Source: Balanoglossus misakiensis
Taxonomy: Eukaryota; Hemichordata
Length of the DNA: 64,000 nucleotides
Direction: 5' to 3'
Assembly: GCA_040954595.2 (NCBI GenBank)
Contig: CM082578.2
Span: forward strand, 10,230,001 to 10,294,000
The translations under genes and the position numbers were made by a program. Under the pieces are notes generated by a model, which worked only from the letters and a program-made list of their open reading frames with translations, searched no databases and had not been told where the DNA came from. Shown one piece after another: positions 13,935 to 26,195 of the stretch; positions within the stretch are counted from its first letter, which is position 1, and the number at the start of each line of letters is the position of its first letter.

Positions 13935-14805
13935 GGTGACGGTGTGAACGATCTTCGTGAAGTCGCCTTCCTGCCTCGTTGTCTGCAAAGCCAACAAAGA
14001 CGGTAAACAAGGTATATTTCCGATTTGTTTTGGAAGGCGACCGCGCTGATCACTTTTCTCGCCGGGCGTGCTACATGGAAAGAGTAAAGAAAAAGCAAAC
14101 AAGCGAATACTCGAAGAGCGCGCCCTCTCGAATGACCTCCAGTAACCTAGATCTTGTCACTACGGGAAGGTCTAGTCATCATGGGGGTGGGGCCGGGCAA
14201 GTGATGGCCCGTTTAACTGACGTAAATGATTGTTCGTAGAATATCAAGGCTGTTTGCCGAAACTAGGTATGCAGTCATCGTTTTATTGTTATCTTGGCTC
14301 TATCTCGGTGGCGAATGGCCATGAACTTAGGTTCTACTGATTATTGCCCTGCACTGTGACACCAATGTCACCTCCACCCACCCCCACCTCGGGGCATAGT
14401 GAGAAATTGAGTCTTATGAAATTTGCCAAATGCCCCACCCCCTCGGGCAAGACAATCAGGCAAATCCCCCACATTTCCCCCCACCCCAACAGGTGGGACA
14501 TTTATAAAGTCTTCATTTGATCATGAAGGTGAGAAGGTCAATATAATTGCCCCATCCCCTCGGGCTTAATGCCTTGGAAAATTATGTCTAATCCCACACA
14601 TTTGTCCAGTATCTCCCATTGATGCATTACAATATATACACTCATTACCAAATTATATATTTTAGAAAATATATATTTTAGAAAATATTGATATGCATAT
14701 TAATTAAGCTTTACACACATTTTCGATATTGTTTTGATATCCAGTGAATGCCCGGAGACATAATGCTAAATGATAATTCATTCACTTTTTTTCTTTAAAT
14801 GTAGA
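13935..14805. promoter_or_regulatory. Divergent promoter interval between WDR82 and GLYCTK
   Basis: The two genes are transcribed away from each other across this interval. The WDR82 side (13935-14240) is richer in CpG, as expected of a housekeeping start region. No TATA box stands out. From about 14371 to 14573 the sequence becomes C-rich with recurring words. A likely 3' splice site precedes position 14806 (tttaaatgtag), so a 5' GLYCTK exon probably lies in this interval. Confidence 0.45.
14371..14573. repeat. C-rich imperfect repeat with recurring GCCCCA-N-CCCCTCGGGC words
   Basis: Variants of gccccacccc followed by ctcgggc occur at about 14431-14455 and 14552-14567. A related ctcggggcat lies at about 14387. 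An inverted relative, gggtggggccgggcaag, lies at about 14187. It looks like a degraded interspersed or low-complexity repeat of unknown family. Confidence 0.4.
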
Positions 14806-14874
14806 CTGAGCAATGCCATCTGCACTGATCGTCTCTGGCTGAACAAGCAGAGTGTTCTGCAGCCGAGAAAGAGA

Positions 14875-17048
14875 ATGTCAAACAACCACGGCAATGCTGA
14901 GCTCTGCGCCAGGACGGACGCCGTGGGAATATTTAACGCCGGCGTCCAAGCAGTCTTGCCTCATCAGATGGTGAAAAATGCCCTTGTCTTGCAAGACGAC
15001 CAACTCTTTGTTGCGGGCAAGATATACGATGTCCGACACAACGTCCACGTTGTTGCATTCGGCAAAGCGGTCATGGGAATGGTTCGGGCAACCAGCGACA
15101 TCCTGGGGGAACATCTGGTGGAGTGCATCGCCAGCGTCCCTCTTGGTATGAGGGAGGCTTTGATCAAGGCAAACAAATTGTTAGTTTTATTCTGTTTTTA
15201 ATAAGTCACCATCTGCATGGGTTTCAAAGTGTATCCAAGTTTATGATGTAGAAGAAGAATACTGAGTAGCTTTTCTTGCTGAAAACATGGGAGGGCAAGT
15301 CATACAAAATGCTTTGGAAAGTGGATTTTAACAGTTATTACACAATATACAAATATAGATTGGAACGTTCTTGCTGTAGGCAAAACATTTTGATCATGTA
15401 ATTCTTTCACATTAATTCTAAAGAGACTTGATCCCAACCACAAGTTCTAAAATCAAAGTAATAGAGGGCGCTCCAAACAATTTACCGGATGAAGCAGCAT
15501 GCAAGGCAGCCCAGGACATTGAAAAGCTCGTAACGAGGTTGACGGCCGAAGATCTGCTCATTGTGTTAATGTCTGGTAAGTGTCCAGAGTCAAAGAAATA
15601 CCCCAGAGAGCTTGCATCGTTGCTTGCTAGGATACAAAAGAACGATAGAAAAATGTGCCAAAACACCACCCCTGTAATCAGTGTTCAGATATTTGTCATA
15701 TCACTACAACTGTTCAACCTTCTCTTTCTGCAGGCGGAGGGTCGGCACTGCTGCCATCGCCAGCTCCCTCTATCAGCCTGCAAGAGAAATACGAAGTGGG
15801 TAGAGTAATGGCCGCCAAAGGTGCTACTATCAATCAACTCAACACTGTCAGAAAGAACTTGTCCACCTTGAAAGGCGGTGGCCTTGTCAAAGCTGCTTAT
15901 CCTGCAAAGGTAAGAAGTCTAATGTATCAGATGCATGAACTCTAAATGTTGGCGATCATGCCATCTGGTTTGCCACTTGTAATAGCCGAACAATTCCAAT
16001 TTGTAAAAGAATGTATATGCTGAGCTCGTTTTTAAAAAAATAAAGCAAAATCTGTCATGGAATTCAGTCTCTGGTTACATGAAGTATCATGTTTCCAAGC
16101 CTTCACTAGGACCTTTTCTAATTTTATTAAGGTTGTTGTTTACAGGTAATCTCACTCATCTTGTCCGACATCATTGGCGACTACATGGGGCTGATTGCCA
16201 GCGGGCCCACCGTGCCCAACGACTCCACCACCAGGGACTGCCTGGACATCATAGAAGAGCTGCACGCCGGCGATGAGTTGCCGCGCTCGGTGATGGACTT
16301 CCTGCACGCCAAGGCAATCCGGGGTGCATTCCGACAGAAGGAGGGGCGCGACTTTTCACACGTGCAGAATGTCATCGTCGGGAGCAACAGCATCGCCGTG
16401 GAGGCGGCGCGACGCGAGGCCGACGACCGCGGCTACCTGACCGCCGTTCTCTCCACGGTCATCGACGGCGAGGCGAAGGCCGTAGGGAGAGCGTTCGCTC
16501 GCATAGCGGCGCTGATCTATCACACTCTGGAGGGCAGATTCAACAAAGCCGCCGACGTCATGGACAGCCTTGGTGGTGGCAAGCTGTGGGAAAGACTGGA
16601 CAGCGACGTTCAGCAACTTGCCGAATTCATCCGCAACTCCGCCACGGCGGGAAAGCCCATCTGCGTCATCGGAGCCGGTGAAACGACCGTCACCGTCACG
16701 GGAAGCGGGAAAGGTGGCCGAAACCAGGAATTGGCCCTCGCCGCATCGCTATCCATGAGCAACCTGCCGGAATACCAGGAGATGATCCAGAAGGGATACC
16801 GAGTGGCCTTCCTCAGTGCCGGCACCGATGGACAAGACGGCCCCACAGAGGCTGCCGGAGCACTGGCTTTTCCAAGTCAGGTGGCTGGGGCCCTGGAAAA
16901 GGGACTAGATGCCAAAGAGTACTTGTGTAATAATGATTCGTATCATTTCTACAGCGAGTTTGATGAAGGGAACAGTCTCATTGTTACTGGACTCACAGGG
17001 ACTAATGTTATGGACATCCAGGTCTTATTAGTTGTACCTCCTGTGTAG
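14875..17048 (+). CDS. GLYCTK: Glycerate 2-kinase (GLYCTK, MOFRL family)
   Basis: Phosphorylates D-glycerate with ATP to give 2-phosphoglycerate, in serine and fructose breakdown. Coding exons: 14875-15179, 15424-15575, 15734-15909, 16146-17048; total 1536 nt, 511 aa, against 523 in human. Family motifs include VVAFGKAVMGM, SGGGSALLPSP, GATINQLNTVRKNLS-LKGGGL, ILSDIIGD, ASGPTVPNDST, GRNQELALAASL and GTDGQDGPTEAAGA. The C-terminal MOFRL domain is complete and ends TGTNVMDIQVLLV. The first intron uses a GTTAGT donor, and with it the joint lines up with the human protein without a gap. The exon is open upstream of the chosen ATG to an acceptor before 14806, so an upstream exon may add a mitochondrial leader. 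The last exon starts strikingly GC-rich and turns AT-rich near its end. Confidence 0.95.
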
Positions 17049-17270
17049 GATGGAATAGAGAGGTCTGAAGACCAAAGTATCAGATTTTGACATATATCTC
17101 CTGATGAGAGTACAGATGCATGAACATGTAAAATTTGAGGATAATTTGGGGTGGGTTTAAAAAGTGTATAGTATACATCTCATGTTTTTCATGATAAATT
17201 GCATGAATGATGCTGAAATGAACACATTTTTGGGGATTGTGGTTTAACGTAAGTTTCCACTGGTCACAAA

Positions 17271-17276
17271 AATAAA
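17271..17276 (+). promoter_or_regulatory. Candidate poly(A) signal of GLYCTK
   Basis: AATAAA about 220 bases past the GLYCTK stop codon. It is the best plus-strand signal before the next gene. Confidence 0.55.
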
Positions 17277-17975
17277 AGGACAAACTTTCCAGAGGTTGTA
17301 GTACTTTAATACAATGAGCAAAAGATGTAACATTGCTAGAAAATGGCTTTTATAAAAGTCCCATTTAGTTTGCCCAAATGCGTATTTGAATTTATTTTTA
17401 TTCAATTTATAGTAGTCAGACTGAATGGCATTTTATGGTAGTGCTGTTGTATACAGTATGACTGTAGTTTCCCTGAAATATGTCGACATGTACCTTCAAT
17501 TTTATGCTACGAATTATTTGTTGGTCTGAAGAAAATTATAGAGTTTATTATAAGATTGGAACTTGATTTCTGCATGACAATGTTATTTCTTTAAACAGTG
17601 ATGATTGGCAACTCTCTGTATTTCACACTGGGAGTTATAAAAGGAACAATAAGTTTACACATAGTGACCTCTCTCTTCCTGTTTGATGTTGTCCGACAGT
17701 CCAGCCAGAATATACATTTTTATATTCAATTTGATCAGTGCTTTTATGGATATTGTTATGAGTAGAGCATCCAGACAATCCATAAATTTATTTGGTCATT
17801 CATCCCCCTCCCTACATACACACACACACACACACAATGCAAGCTAACATCACACAGTATTCCGTTCCTCTCTCTGTTTTAATGTTCATCAAGACTTAAC
17901 TGAAACAGTGCACCTTTCACTGTATCACATTTTTTACATGGTTTTGTTTACCATGGCGAATTCAAATTGCAGATT
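17277..17975. other. Intergenic between GLYCTK and small membrane-protein gene
   Basis: AT-rich, no coding signal. It holds a short (CA)n run at about 17815-17837. Its right part is probably the 3' UTR of the minus-strand gene ending at 17976. Confidence 0.5.
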
Positions 17976-18806
17976 TCACCAATTAAGCATGCCACTCTTT
18001 ATAAGTCTTCCTATTTGTGACATTTGGGAGTCATCAGATGAGACTTCTATGGCAAAACCAGGATTCAGTCTGTCTTCAAGTGTGTGGACTCTCTCTCCTC
18101 CCTACAAAAAAAAGACAAGAATGGACAATTTGAAATGAATACACACAATTACAACAGCCATAAACAATGCATGTTCACAACAACAACTGAAAAACTTGTA
18201 CAGTGTGATTCATCAAGGATGTCACAGTAAGGTGTCCGGGATTCTCTCACGTCCTTACAATGGTTGTAATTTCAATGTACTTGTGGGATTAATCGCAACC
18301 TACCCATCTTCAGAAAATATCTCTTCCTCAACAGCATCTGTGCTACCTAGGAGAGTCAATACACAACAACAGGTAAGTTAAAACACAGACAGTTAATGAG
18401 TTATCAATTGTAAGTGTTCCATCATTTTCAATACGTGGCTGGTAACAGTATAGACCGAATATAAAAATCGACTGAATGGTGGTACTAATACCTCCATGAC
18501 TGAACCAAGGTGACTGGAAAATGTGTAAACATGTCAAGGCCTTGTGATCATGCAGCCACTGCCAATTTGTGAGGAATGACACCACGTACCTGGTTTTCTG
18601 AGTTGAGCATACATATCCGATATGTCTCTTCCATAAAGAGTCCATGCAATGGTGGTGAGAACCACGTTAGCACACAGCATGGCGATGAGAATGAGACAGA
18701 TGCTCATGTGGATCTCCTCAACACCGATGAGCTCGCACAGAGTGGAAAACAAACTCCACTCTGCCGCTTCAGTAACGTTTACAATCGTGTCCTTGTTATT
18801 TGACAT
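17976..18806 (-). CDS. Small single-pass membrane protein of unknown function (two-exon model)
   Basis: I do not recognise this family. Exon 1 runs 18806-18590: MSNNKDTIVNVTEAAEW, an amphipathic stretch, then a hydrophobic segment of about 24 residues (roughly residues 34-58, rich in Ile, Leu, Ala and Val), then YGRDISDMYAQLRKPG and a good GTACG donor. Exon 2 runs 18097-17976: ERVHTLEDRLNPGFAIEV, an acidic patch, and a stop after LIKSGMLNW. Joined, they give 339 nt, 112 aa. The phase only works if the acceptor is the second AG (gggag) after a T-rich tract; the first AG would frameshift to an early stop. A middle exon is therefore possible. The 5' end lies about 1.1 kb from AP1, head to head. 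Exon 1 is convincing coding sequence; the joint is inference. Confidence 0.5.
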
Positions 18807-19911
18807 GTTCCAAGTTGAACTGCGACAAAATGAGCAATCTGCGAATGGCAGCTTTGGGGTTGTACGGGCGTGTACTACCTGAAACTGGACATTGTCACTT
18901 CTCTGTCCGTTGTTTATCTTTCTCCATCATGTACCGCAACCTCAATAAACCTCATAGTGTTCCACACATCATAGTCCAGTCGAGCGTACTGTCGACGGTG
19001 TCATTCACACGAACACAATCAATTAACCATATAGTGTAACTCATGAAATTAAACACATTGAGGGAGACATGGAGATCGAAGAAATACACAACAAGGGTGA
19101 ACAACCACCATCGATTACACGTCGCGCCCCCTAAACTACCCGTAATCAGGTGACCTGTCAGGTGACCCCAGGTCAATCGCATAGCGCCACCTAGCGTTAG
19201 CTCTTGGCATCATATTTGTTTCTTTCAGATGGAGCGAAGGTGCAAGGTTTCAAATTACATGTATTTCATTGAACCATGTCTAGAATGAGATGTTAATTAA
19301 CTTTAAAATCAATATCGACAGCTTTCGAAATTACTGCCGAAATGAAATGAAAGCCGAAAACGACTAGGAAGTGGCTAGGAGATGCGGGTAAAATGTATGT
19401 ACACATGTACCACTGAAGGAAAGTAAGCCTGGAAAAATGTTGTTTTAGGTGATTGATTGGGTTAGTCTATATTTCTAGATGATTTAACAGTCGGTGCGAC
19501 ATTCTGCAGTTTTATAGTTTCCGATATCGACAAGCACGCAATTCTGCCGCGATGGCCGGACCATGGCAACCCAGCACTCAGACTGACGCGGATCGACACT
19601 CGGGTCACGCTGACATTGACAGGTGTGCGGCGCCACCACCAGGCCGCAGAGTACGTCGTCAGGACAGCATTTGTCAGGGCAGAGGTTAAATTAATGGAGG
19701 TTGAGTGACTTTAGTTACTGTACTGGTATCTGCCACCGCTTCCCCATCGAAAGTGATGCCTGACTGTCTCGTCCGATAATTTCCTCGCACTAGCTCGGTA
19801 TATACCTGGTTCCAGAGGAAGCGATCGATCACTACACGGATACCAACGACCAGTTACCGTTATACTAGGATAGCGCTTCTAGATTGTACATCAGGCCGAC
19901 AAAAAGGTGAG
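18807..19911. promoter_or_regulatory. Divergent promoter interval, small membrane gene and AP1
   Basis: A 1.1-kb gap between two outward-facing start codons. A TATA-like gtatatacc lies at about 19798-19806, roughly 110 bases before the AP1 ATG, and could serve AP1. CpG-rich sequence around 19540-19680 may be the core for either gene. No open frame here looks coding. Confidence 0.4.
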
Positions 19912-22900
19912 ATGTCACCGAAAGAATCCGACCCACTCGTAGGATACCGAGGCAAGAGCCCAAAAGGATGTTTCGTGTCGAGGTTCTGGTGTTTTATCTG
20001 GACATGTCTGATACTGCTTCTCATTGCCGCGGCTGTCGTGATTTCACACTTTCTCACCAGGCGACACTTCATCGACGAACATGGTCTACCACCGGAACCG
20101 GAGGCTCAGCCGAGAAGAGATTTTCACGGGCGACTGACCCAGCACTTGAAACCAATCAACTACAATGTCAAAGTCACGCCTTATTTAGACGCAGAAGATG
20201 GAGACAAGAGATTCACCTTCGACGGGGAGGTTGCCATAGAGATGGATTGCGCCGTGACAACAAATGTGATAGTTCTGCACACTTTGAAACTGGAGGTGAA
20301 CACATCATCCATTGAAGTGAGAAATCTCAACAAAAGTGAAAGTATAGCCGTGAAAAGCACAGAAATAGTTGAGGAATATGACTTTTTCAAGGTGTACCCC
20401 AGTCATCCCCTGAGAAGGGGTTACCAATACCTAATATCCATGCAGTACAGCGGTACACTGAACAGTACAGACCCCGATGGTCGGTTGGTTGGCTTGTATC
20501 AAAGTTCATATGAGAGCAGCAGGGTCACCAGGTTGGTACAGATAGTGCATGTCACAGGCTCTTAAAGGGACAAAGTCTCTCTCTCGCTGCCCTTTTCCAT
20601 TAATTATGCTTGATACAAGACCACTTGTTATTCTACTTGTGGATATATAGTGAAATAATGTACGACCATTGATTTATACTCAATGCTAAGGGGCCAAATT
20701 ACACTACAATAAATGCATTCTGGGTAAAAGGTCAACAACTCACTGTAGCCAGAGATATAATTTCTGTACTAATTTTACTTTTAAAGTTTCAGAATGACCC
20801 AGTATCACCTTAGCTTATGAACTTCCATTTCTTCGACATGGCAAATATTGGCCATCCTGAAATTATGTCAACCTTGCGAGATTTTCATCACTCACTTTAG
20901 TAGCAAAAACCTATTTAAGATGTCGAGAATTCCTTCTCCTTTTTGCACGTTTCAGATACTTGGCAGCCACACAACTGGAAACAACTTATGCTAGACGAGT
21001 CTTTCCTTCATTTGACGAACCGTCATTCAAAGCCACATTTGACGTCGCGGTCACTCACCGTAACAGAAGATCGGCACTCTCCAACATGCCCATCACCAGA
21101 AACGAGACAAACGGCGATTGGAACACCGCGTACTTTAACAGAACCGTTGTCATGTCTACGTACCTGGTGGCCATCGTTGTGTCGGACTTTGAGTGCAAGG
21201 AGACAGTTACTGACAACGGAATACAGGTAAGGGGATAACCATTTGATTTCTAGGGGGGGGGGTGGAGGATTTAGTATGTCAGCAAATTTATTTTTCAGCA
21301 ACTGTTTTCAATTGCCAGTCTACGTTTTACTCCAGGCCCTCTACATCTGCCGAGAATTTTTTGTTCTAAAAAAAATCTCCACCCCCCCCCCACACACACC
21401 CCCTCAGAAATCAAGTGGTTCTCCCCTAAGGATCTGTATCTGCTATTATTTTAATGAAATGAGATGTACCACTGTTGACCTTGTTTTTTGTTCTACATAT
21501 AGTTCCGTGTGTGGTCAACTGCAGACAACCTGAATGACACTCTGTATGCGCTGGAGTTTGGCAGCCAATGCTTGACCTTCTTTGAAGACATGTGGGGTAT
21601 TCCGTATCCCTTGCCCAAAATGGGTATGTCAGAGTTAAGAACCTTCTTTGAAAACTGTCACTTTTGAAGACAGGTCCAACGGTCAGTAAGGGCTGGATCA
21701 AACCATTTCAGTCAAGTTAAATGCAGGGTGTGTCACATACATACTGCCTGGCCATCCCAGTCTTAATGCATCATATGCCTCAGGGACAGTGTATTGCAGC
21801 ACAGTTTGACACTTACCAGCTAGAGTCTAAATTATCCCAGTCCCACTGAGGCCAATACCACTGCCATAGAATTGACATTGGCTGACCTGCATGAAATCAT
21901 CAACTGTACAGTAGCATACAGTTCAACGTCTTGCCCCGTTCACAGACATGATCGCACTGCCCATGTTCAGTTCGGGAGCCATGGAGAACTGGGGTCTGAT
22001 AACGTACCGCGATTACAGAATGCTGGTCGTTGAAGGCGTCGACCCACCTTCACAAAGACAGGCAGCTGCTCTGGTAATTTCACATGAGCTGGTGCACATG
22101 GTAAGTGGCATTGATACACGTTTGGATTTGCTACTTATTATGAGTTCCCAGGTGTAGATTCTCTCTGGTGATTGGATGATGGTAATTATATCTCGCTGTA
22201 TGCCTGACCAGTAATGCTATTTTCCCCAATGCTCTGTGCTAATTGCAGTGGTTTGGAAATTTAGTGACTCTTGCCTGGTGGGACGAGACGTGGTTGAATG
22301 AAGGCTTTGCCAGATACTATGAAAAGGTTGGCGTGGATGAAATCAATCCCGACTGGCATGTGGTGAGTAGCACCCCCTGGCTCATGTATTACACAAATAA
22401 CATATACCACTGTGAAAGCTTCATCCTATAATCTTGCGTCTTCCATTGTTAATGTTTGACTCTGAAAGCCTCAAAGCATAGAGTGTATCAGCTAGGCCTC
22501 ATATGCTCATAGACAAAACACTACAGCAGAGAAAACTGGCATGGCTGCAAGCAACAGGTGTCAATCGCATCTTGAAGTTAATTACACAGTGCATGATCAG
22601 ATATAACACTCCAGGGACACAGTGACAACTGCATGCAGGAACAGTTGAGTTCTTGAAGCTGAAAGTCATAAGGAGAGAGGCATTATTATTGTTATTATTT
22701 TTTTTTTCTATTACATGTATATTTATTTTAAATAACATTTCTCTTCCAGTATGAACAATTTTACCAAGACTTGGTGACGCTGTATTCATTCCGTCATGAC
22801 AGCCACTTCGGTTCTCATCCCACTGTCCGGCCAGTGGGCTGGTTCCACGAACTCCGACAACAGTTTGGACCACAGTCCTATGAAAGGGTAAGTGAATAAA

Positions 22901-25603
22901 CACTAAACCATGTGTGAGAAAAAAAACATAATCCTTTTGCGATGGCCTGTATCTGCTATTTATGCACAGTAAGTATTTATATTTTCATCAATGATAGGGT
23001 GCTGCCATGCTGATGATGATGGTGTCATTTCTGGGAGAAGATGTGTTCTTTGAAGGTGCACATAACTATCTGCTAGACAAAGCGTACAACAATGCTGTCA
23101 GACAAGATCTGTGGACTCATTTGACACAGGTGAGTGTTTCCTGTAATTTGTATATTTGAGTTTTGTTTGATATGAATAATGTTTACCACAGTTTTCCAAT
23201 CTCTGATATACATCTGTCACTGTAGGCTGACACTGGAAAGGGAAACCACAGCCTCAAGGAGATCATGGACCCCTGGCTTCTGCAGCTTGGCTATCCAGTC
23301 GTCACGGTGACCAGATCGGGCAATCAGCTGACCGCTGTGCAGGAGCGATTTTTGCTGGATCCAAACGACAAACCGATGATACCTGGAGAATATCCAGATT
23401 TAGGGTAAAGTTAATGTGGCCCTGCAGTCAAGTAATGTTCTCAGTTGTAGTTTTGCTTGATGGAAAGATAAAACAGAAATTTTGTGGTCTATGAATTATG
23501 ATATTCAGCAGATTATGTGTGAATGTTTCATCTGTGTTGCATATATTTCTGTTTTGACAGACCTTGGTCAATACCCCTCACGTACGTCCACGCTTCCCAT
23601 GTTGGTGCCAGCAGTCCTCAGCTGCAGTGGCTGGCCTCAGAATCAGGTATGGAGGTTATTTTAATCCTTTACATGGTAACTGTATGTTTGTATCTGCCGT
23701 GGAGTTTACAGGGAACCAATCTGAAGCATACGTATCATTGGTCCTCCTTCTTGCAGTGACCTTTAACCTGACAGGAGCCAGTGCAGCTGATTGGCTGTTG
23801 GTGAACATCAACCAGACGGGCTACTATCGAGTCAACTACGATGAAGAAAATTGGAATAAGTTAATCGCCCAATTACACTCCGATCACCAGACGTTTACAG
23901 TCCAAAATAGGGCAGCACTTGTCGATGATGCGTTCAACCTCGGGCAGGCCCAGAGAGTTAATTTCACAATCCCGTTGCGTCTGATTGGGTACATGAAGAA
24001 TGAAATCGATTATGGACCATGGAAAGCGGCTGAGAATTCTGTAAAGTATGTTGACAGAATGGTGAAAAGCTTTGCGGTCTACGGGGACTTGAGGGTGAGC
24101 TGTATTTTTGTTTGGTAGAACTCTCACTCATCAATACTTCAGAAGTAGTTGAATCACAAATGGAATTGTGTATGTACACACCACAATAGACAGAAGAACC
24201 AGGAAAACGCCATGTGGCTTGTTGAATTGAACCTTTGTTAAAATTACATATGCTAATGAAATTTTCTTTACTCCACATTTGATGTTCACACAGAGCTATA
24301 TAAGGACTCAGATCAATCCATTATATGATCGCTTTGAGTGGAATCTGATGCAGCTGGGCCATGTGGACTAGTAAGTTCTGAAATGATTGGTCTGTTATAT
24401 GTCATCTACATTTGCTCACACTTCAACATTGTTTACCTTTGTCAATTCAATCAAATGCTGCCTGTTATTGACTTGTAAGTTACGTTTTTTCCTCCACAGC
24501 CATGCCGCTACCGTGGCTATTCGACTGGCATGTTACTACGGCAACATAAATTGCACCAAGAAAGCACAAGAGGTGTTTACTGAATGGTTAGCTGATCCTG
24601 TGTCGTACAGGTAATCAAAGAAAACTACTGTATACATTGTCATTTACCATGGTATTGTGTTGTCCTTCAAAACCATTGGGCCTGTTGACTTGTCAAATAT
24701 TATATACAAATAAATTGATATCTTTCAGCCTGAACATAGATATCAGAGAAACTGTCTTATGCATTGGTCTCCTGTACGGCAGTGAAGAAGATTGGAATGC
24801 TGTTCACTCAATCCTTCAGACGACCAAATCCCAAGACGATCGGCTCACAGACGACCTCAAACAAGCCCTAGCGTGCAGCTCCCGGCCGTGGGTGTTACAG
24901 ACCTACATGGAGGAGTATTTGGATAGCAGCGAAGCAACTGAGGTCATCAGTTATGTCGCTAATGCCTCCACCGTCGGGTTCCTCCTGGCCTGGGATTTCG
25001 CCGTGGATAACTTTGATACTCTTCTGCAAATGTAAGACTACACAAAATGGGTACACCATCCTGTAGATCATACCACAAGGCCCACAATTATTTACTAGCA
25101 TCCACATTAGACAATGCCATGTCTAATCCTTCCTACAAATGTGTTCCATGTAGCTTACTCCTTTACTGCACCAGACCTTGATCAAAGTAATACAAGATAT
25201 AAGTTGTGGTTTATAATGACCTTGCTTGTGACGTTTGTCTTTCAGCGATGAAGTGGCTGCGTATGATTTGATGTGGCAGTTCACCAATACCATGAACACC
25301 CAAGCAGACAAAGACAAGGTGAATCCAATTCCTGGTTATTTCCTTTTTGATTCTCTTGCTGGAAGATATATTGTTTCAGTCATTTAATCTATCTTCTGTT
25401 GTCTCCAAAAGTATAATTTTGTTTCAAGTTAAAAATGTTATTATACTCACTTCCATTTGCAGTTTGAAGATTTTGGCAGGATTCATAATAAGATGCCAGC
25501 TGACAGCGCCCTCGGATTTTACGCAGGGATGAGAAAGCTTGACACCAACATGCAGTGGATGGAGAAAAATTATGCAGAAATCAAAGCATTTCTTGCAGTC
25601 TGA
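19912..25603 (+). CDS. AP1: M1 zinc aminopeptidase, aminopeptidase-N type
   Basis: Type II membrane ectopeptidase that removes N-terminal residues from peptides. Coding exons: 19912-20531, 20956-21226, 21503-21623, 21946-22100, 22249-22362, 22750-22887, 22998-23129, 23226-23404, 23561-23646, 23757-24094, 24294-24370, 24500-24610, 24729-25031, 25246-25318, 25463-25603; 2859 nt, 952 aa. A short cytosolic tail with GCFVS precedes a membrane helix at about residues 23-48. The M1 N-terminal domain follows, then GAMEN at 348-352, zinc site H384-E385-x-x-H388 with E407, and the transition-state tyrosine Y471 in SYERG. The C-terminal ERAP1-like helical domain is complete. GAMEN rather than GTMEN argues against an acidic-residue aminopeptidase A. 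Odd points: HELVH is followed by Met where Gln is usual, and two introns present in AP2/AP3 are absent. The exact substrate cannot be told. Confidence 0.95.
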
Positions 25604-25740
25604 GAGGGAATTGGCGGGGAAGATTTCTTTTAAATATACCAGTAAGAATGTGCTGCTAAAGCAGATCTTATATGATATGCAGAATGTCATTTACATTTTT
25701 TTTCTGTATTACGGTAATGTAATTGTACAGCTTAGAGCTA

Positions 25741-25746
25741 AATAAA
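25741..25746 (+). promoter_or_regulatory. Candidate poly(A) signal of AP1
   Basis: AATAAA 138 bases past the AP1 stop codon, well placed for a short 3' UTR. Confidence 0.6.
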
Positions 25747-26122
25747 TTCTCTCATTTTAGAAATTCAATATTTTGTCCACTGGACTGGCCTGGCCATCCG
25801 AGAACAGAACAGCCAAGAATCAGCAAAGGTAATAAAAATCGACCCAACACTTGATTTTAATCAGAAATGCCAACTTCTAAGATGCACTTTGTAGTGTTGA
25901 AAGTTTGCTGTAGGTGTCTGTGTGAGGGCGCTATAGGCAGTGCGTTACTGGTGTGTTGCACTAACCTAACATCTAATTTTCCGGCTTCTATTTATTTGGC
26001 GGATACGACTGAAATCTTTGATGATATGTTGAGAATTTTTAAGAAATTGTAAGATGTAAAGTCAACTCCCTGTTCTATGTAAAGGAATCTTAACATATTG
26101 TCCAGGTGAAGTAATCGTGTTC
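25747..26122. other. Spacer between AP1 3' end and tRNA nest
   Basis: No coding or RNA feature is recognisable. A 61-codon open frame at 25867-26052 looks random. Confidence 0.5.
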
Positions 26123-26195
26123 GTTTCCGTAGTGTAGCGGTTATCACGTTCGCCTCACACGCGAAAGGTCCCCGGTTCGAGCCCGGGCGGAAACA
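26123..26195 (+). tRNA. tRNA-Val(CAC)
   Basis: A 73-nt gene with all four arms. The acceptor pairs GTTTCCG with CGGAAAC and the discriminator is A. Anticodon stem TTCGC/GCGAA encloses loop CTCACAC, putting anticodon CAC at 26156-26158. The internal A box (tagtgtagcgg) and B box (ggttcgagccc) are intact. A T6 Pol III terminator follows at about 26206. No intron. It is the only plus-strand member of the nest. Confidence 0.95.
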
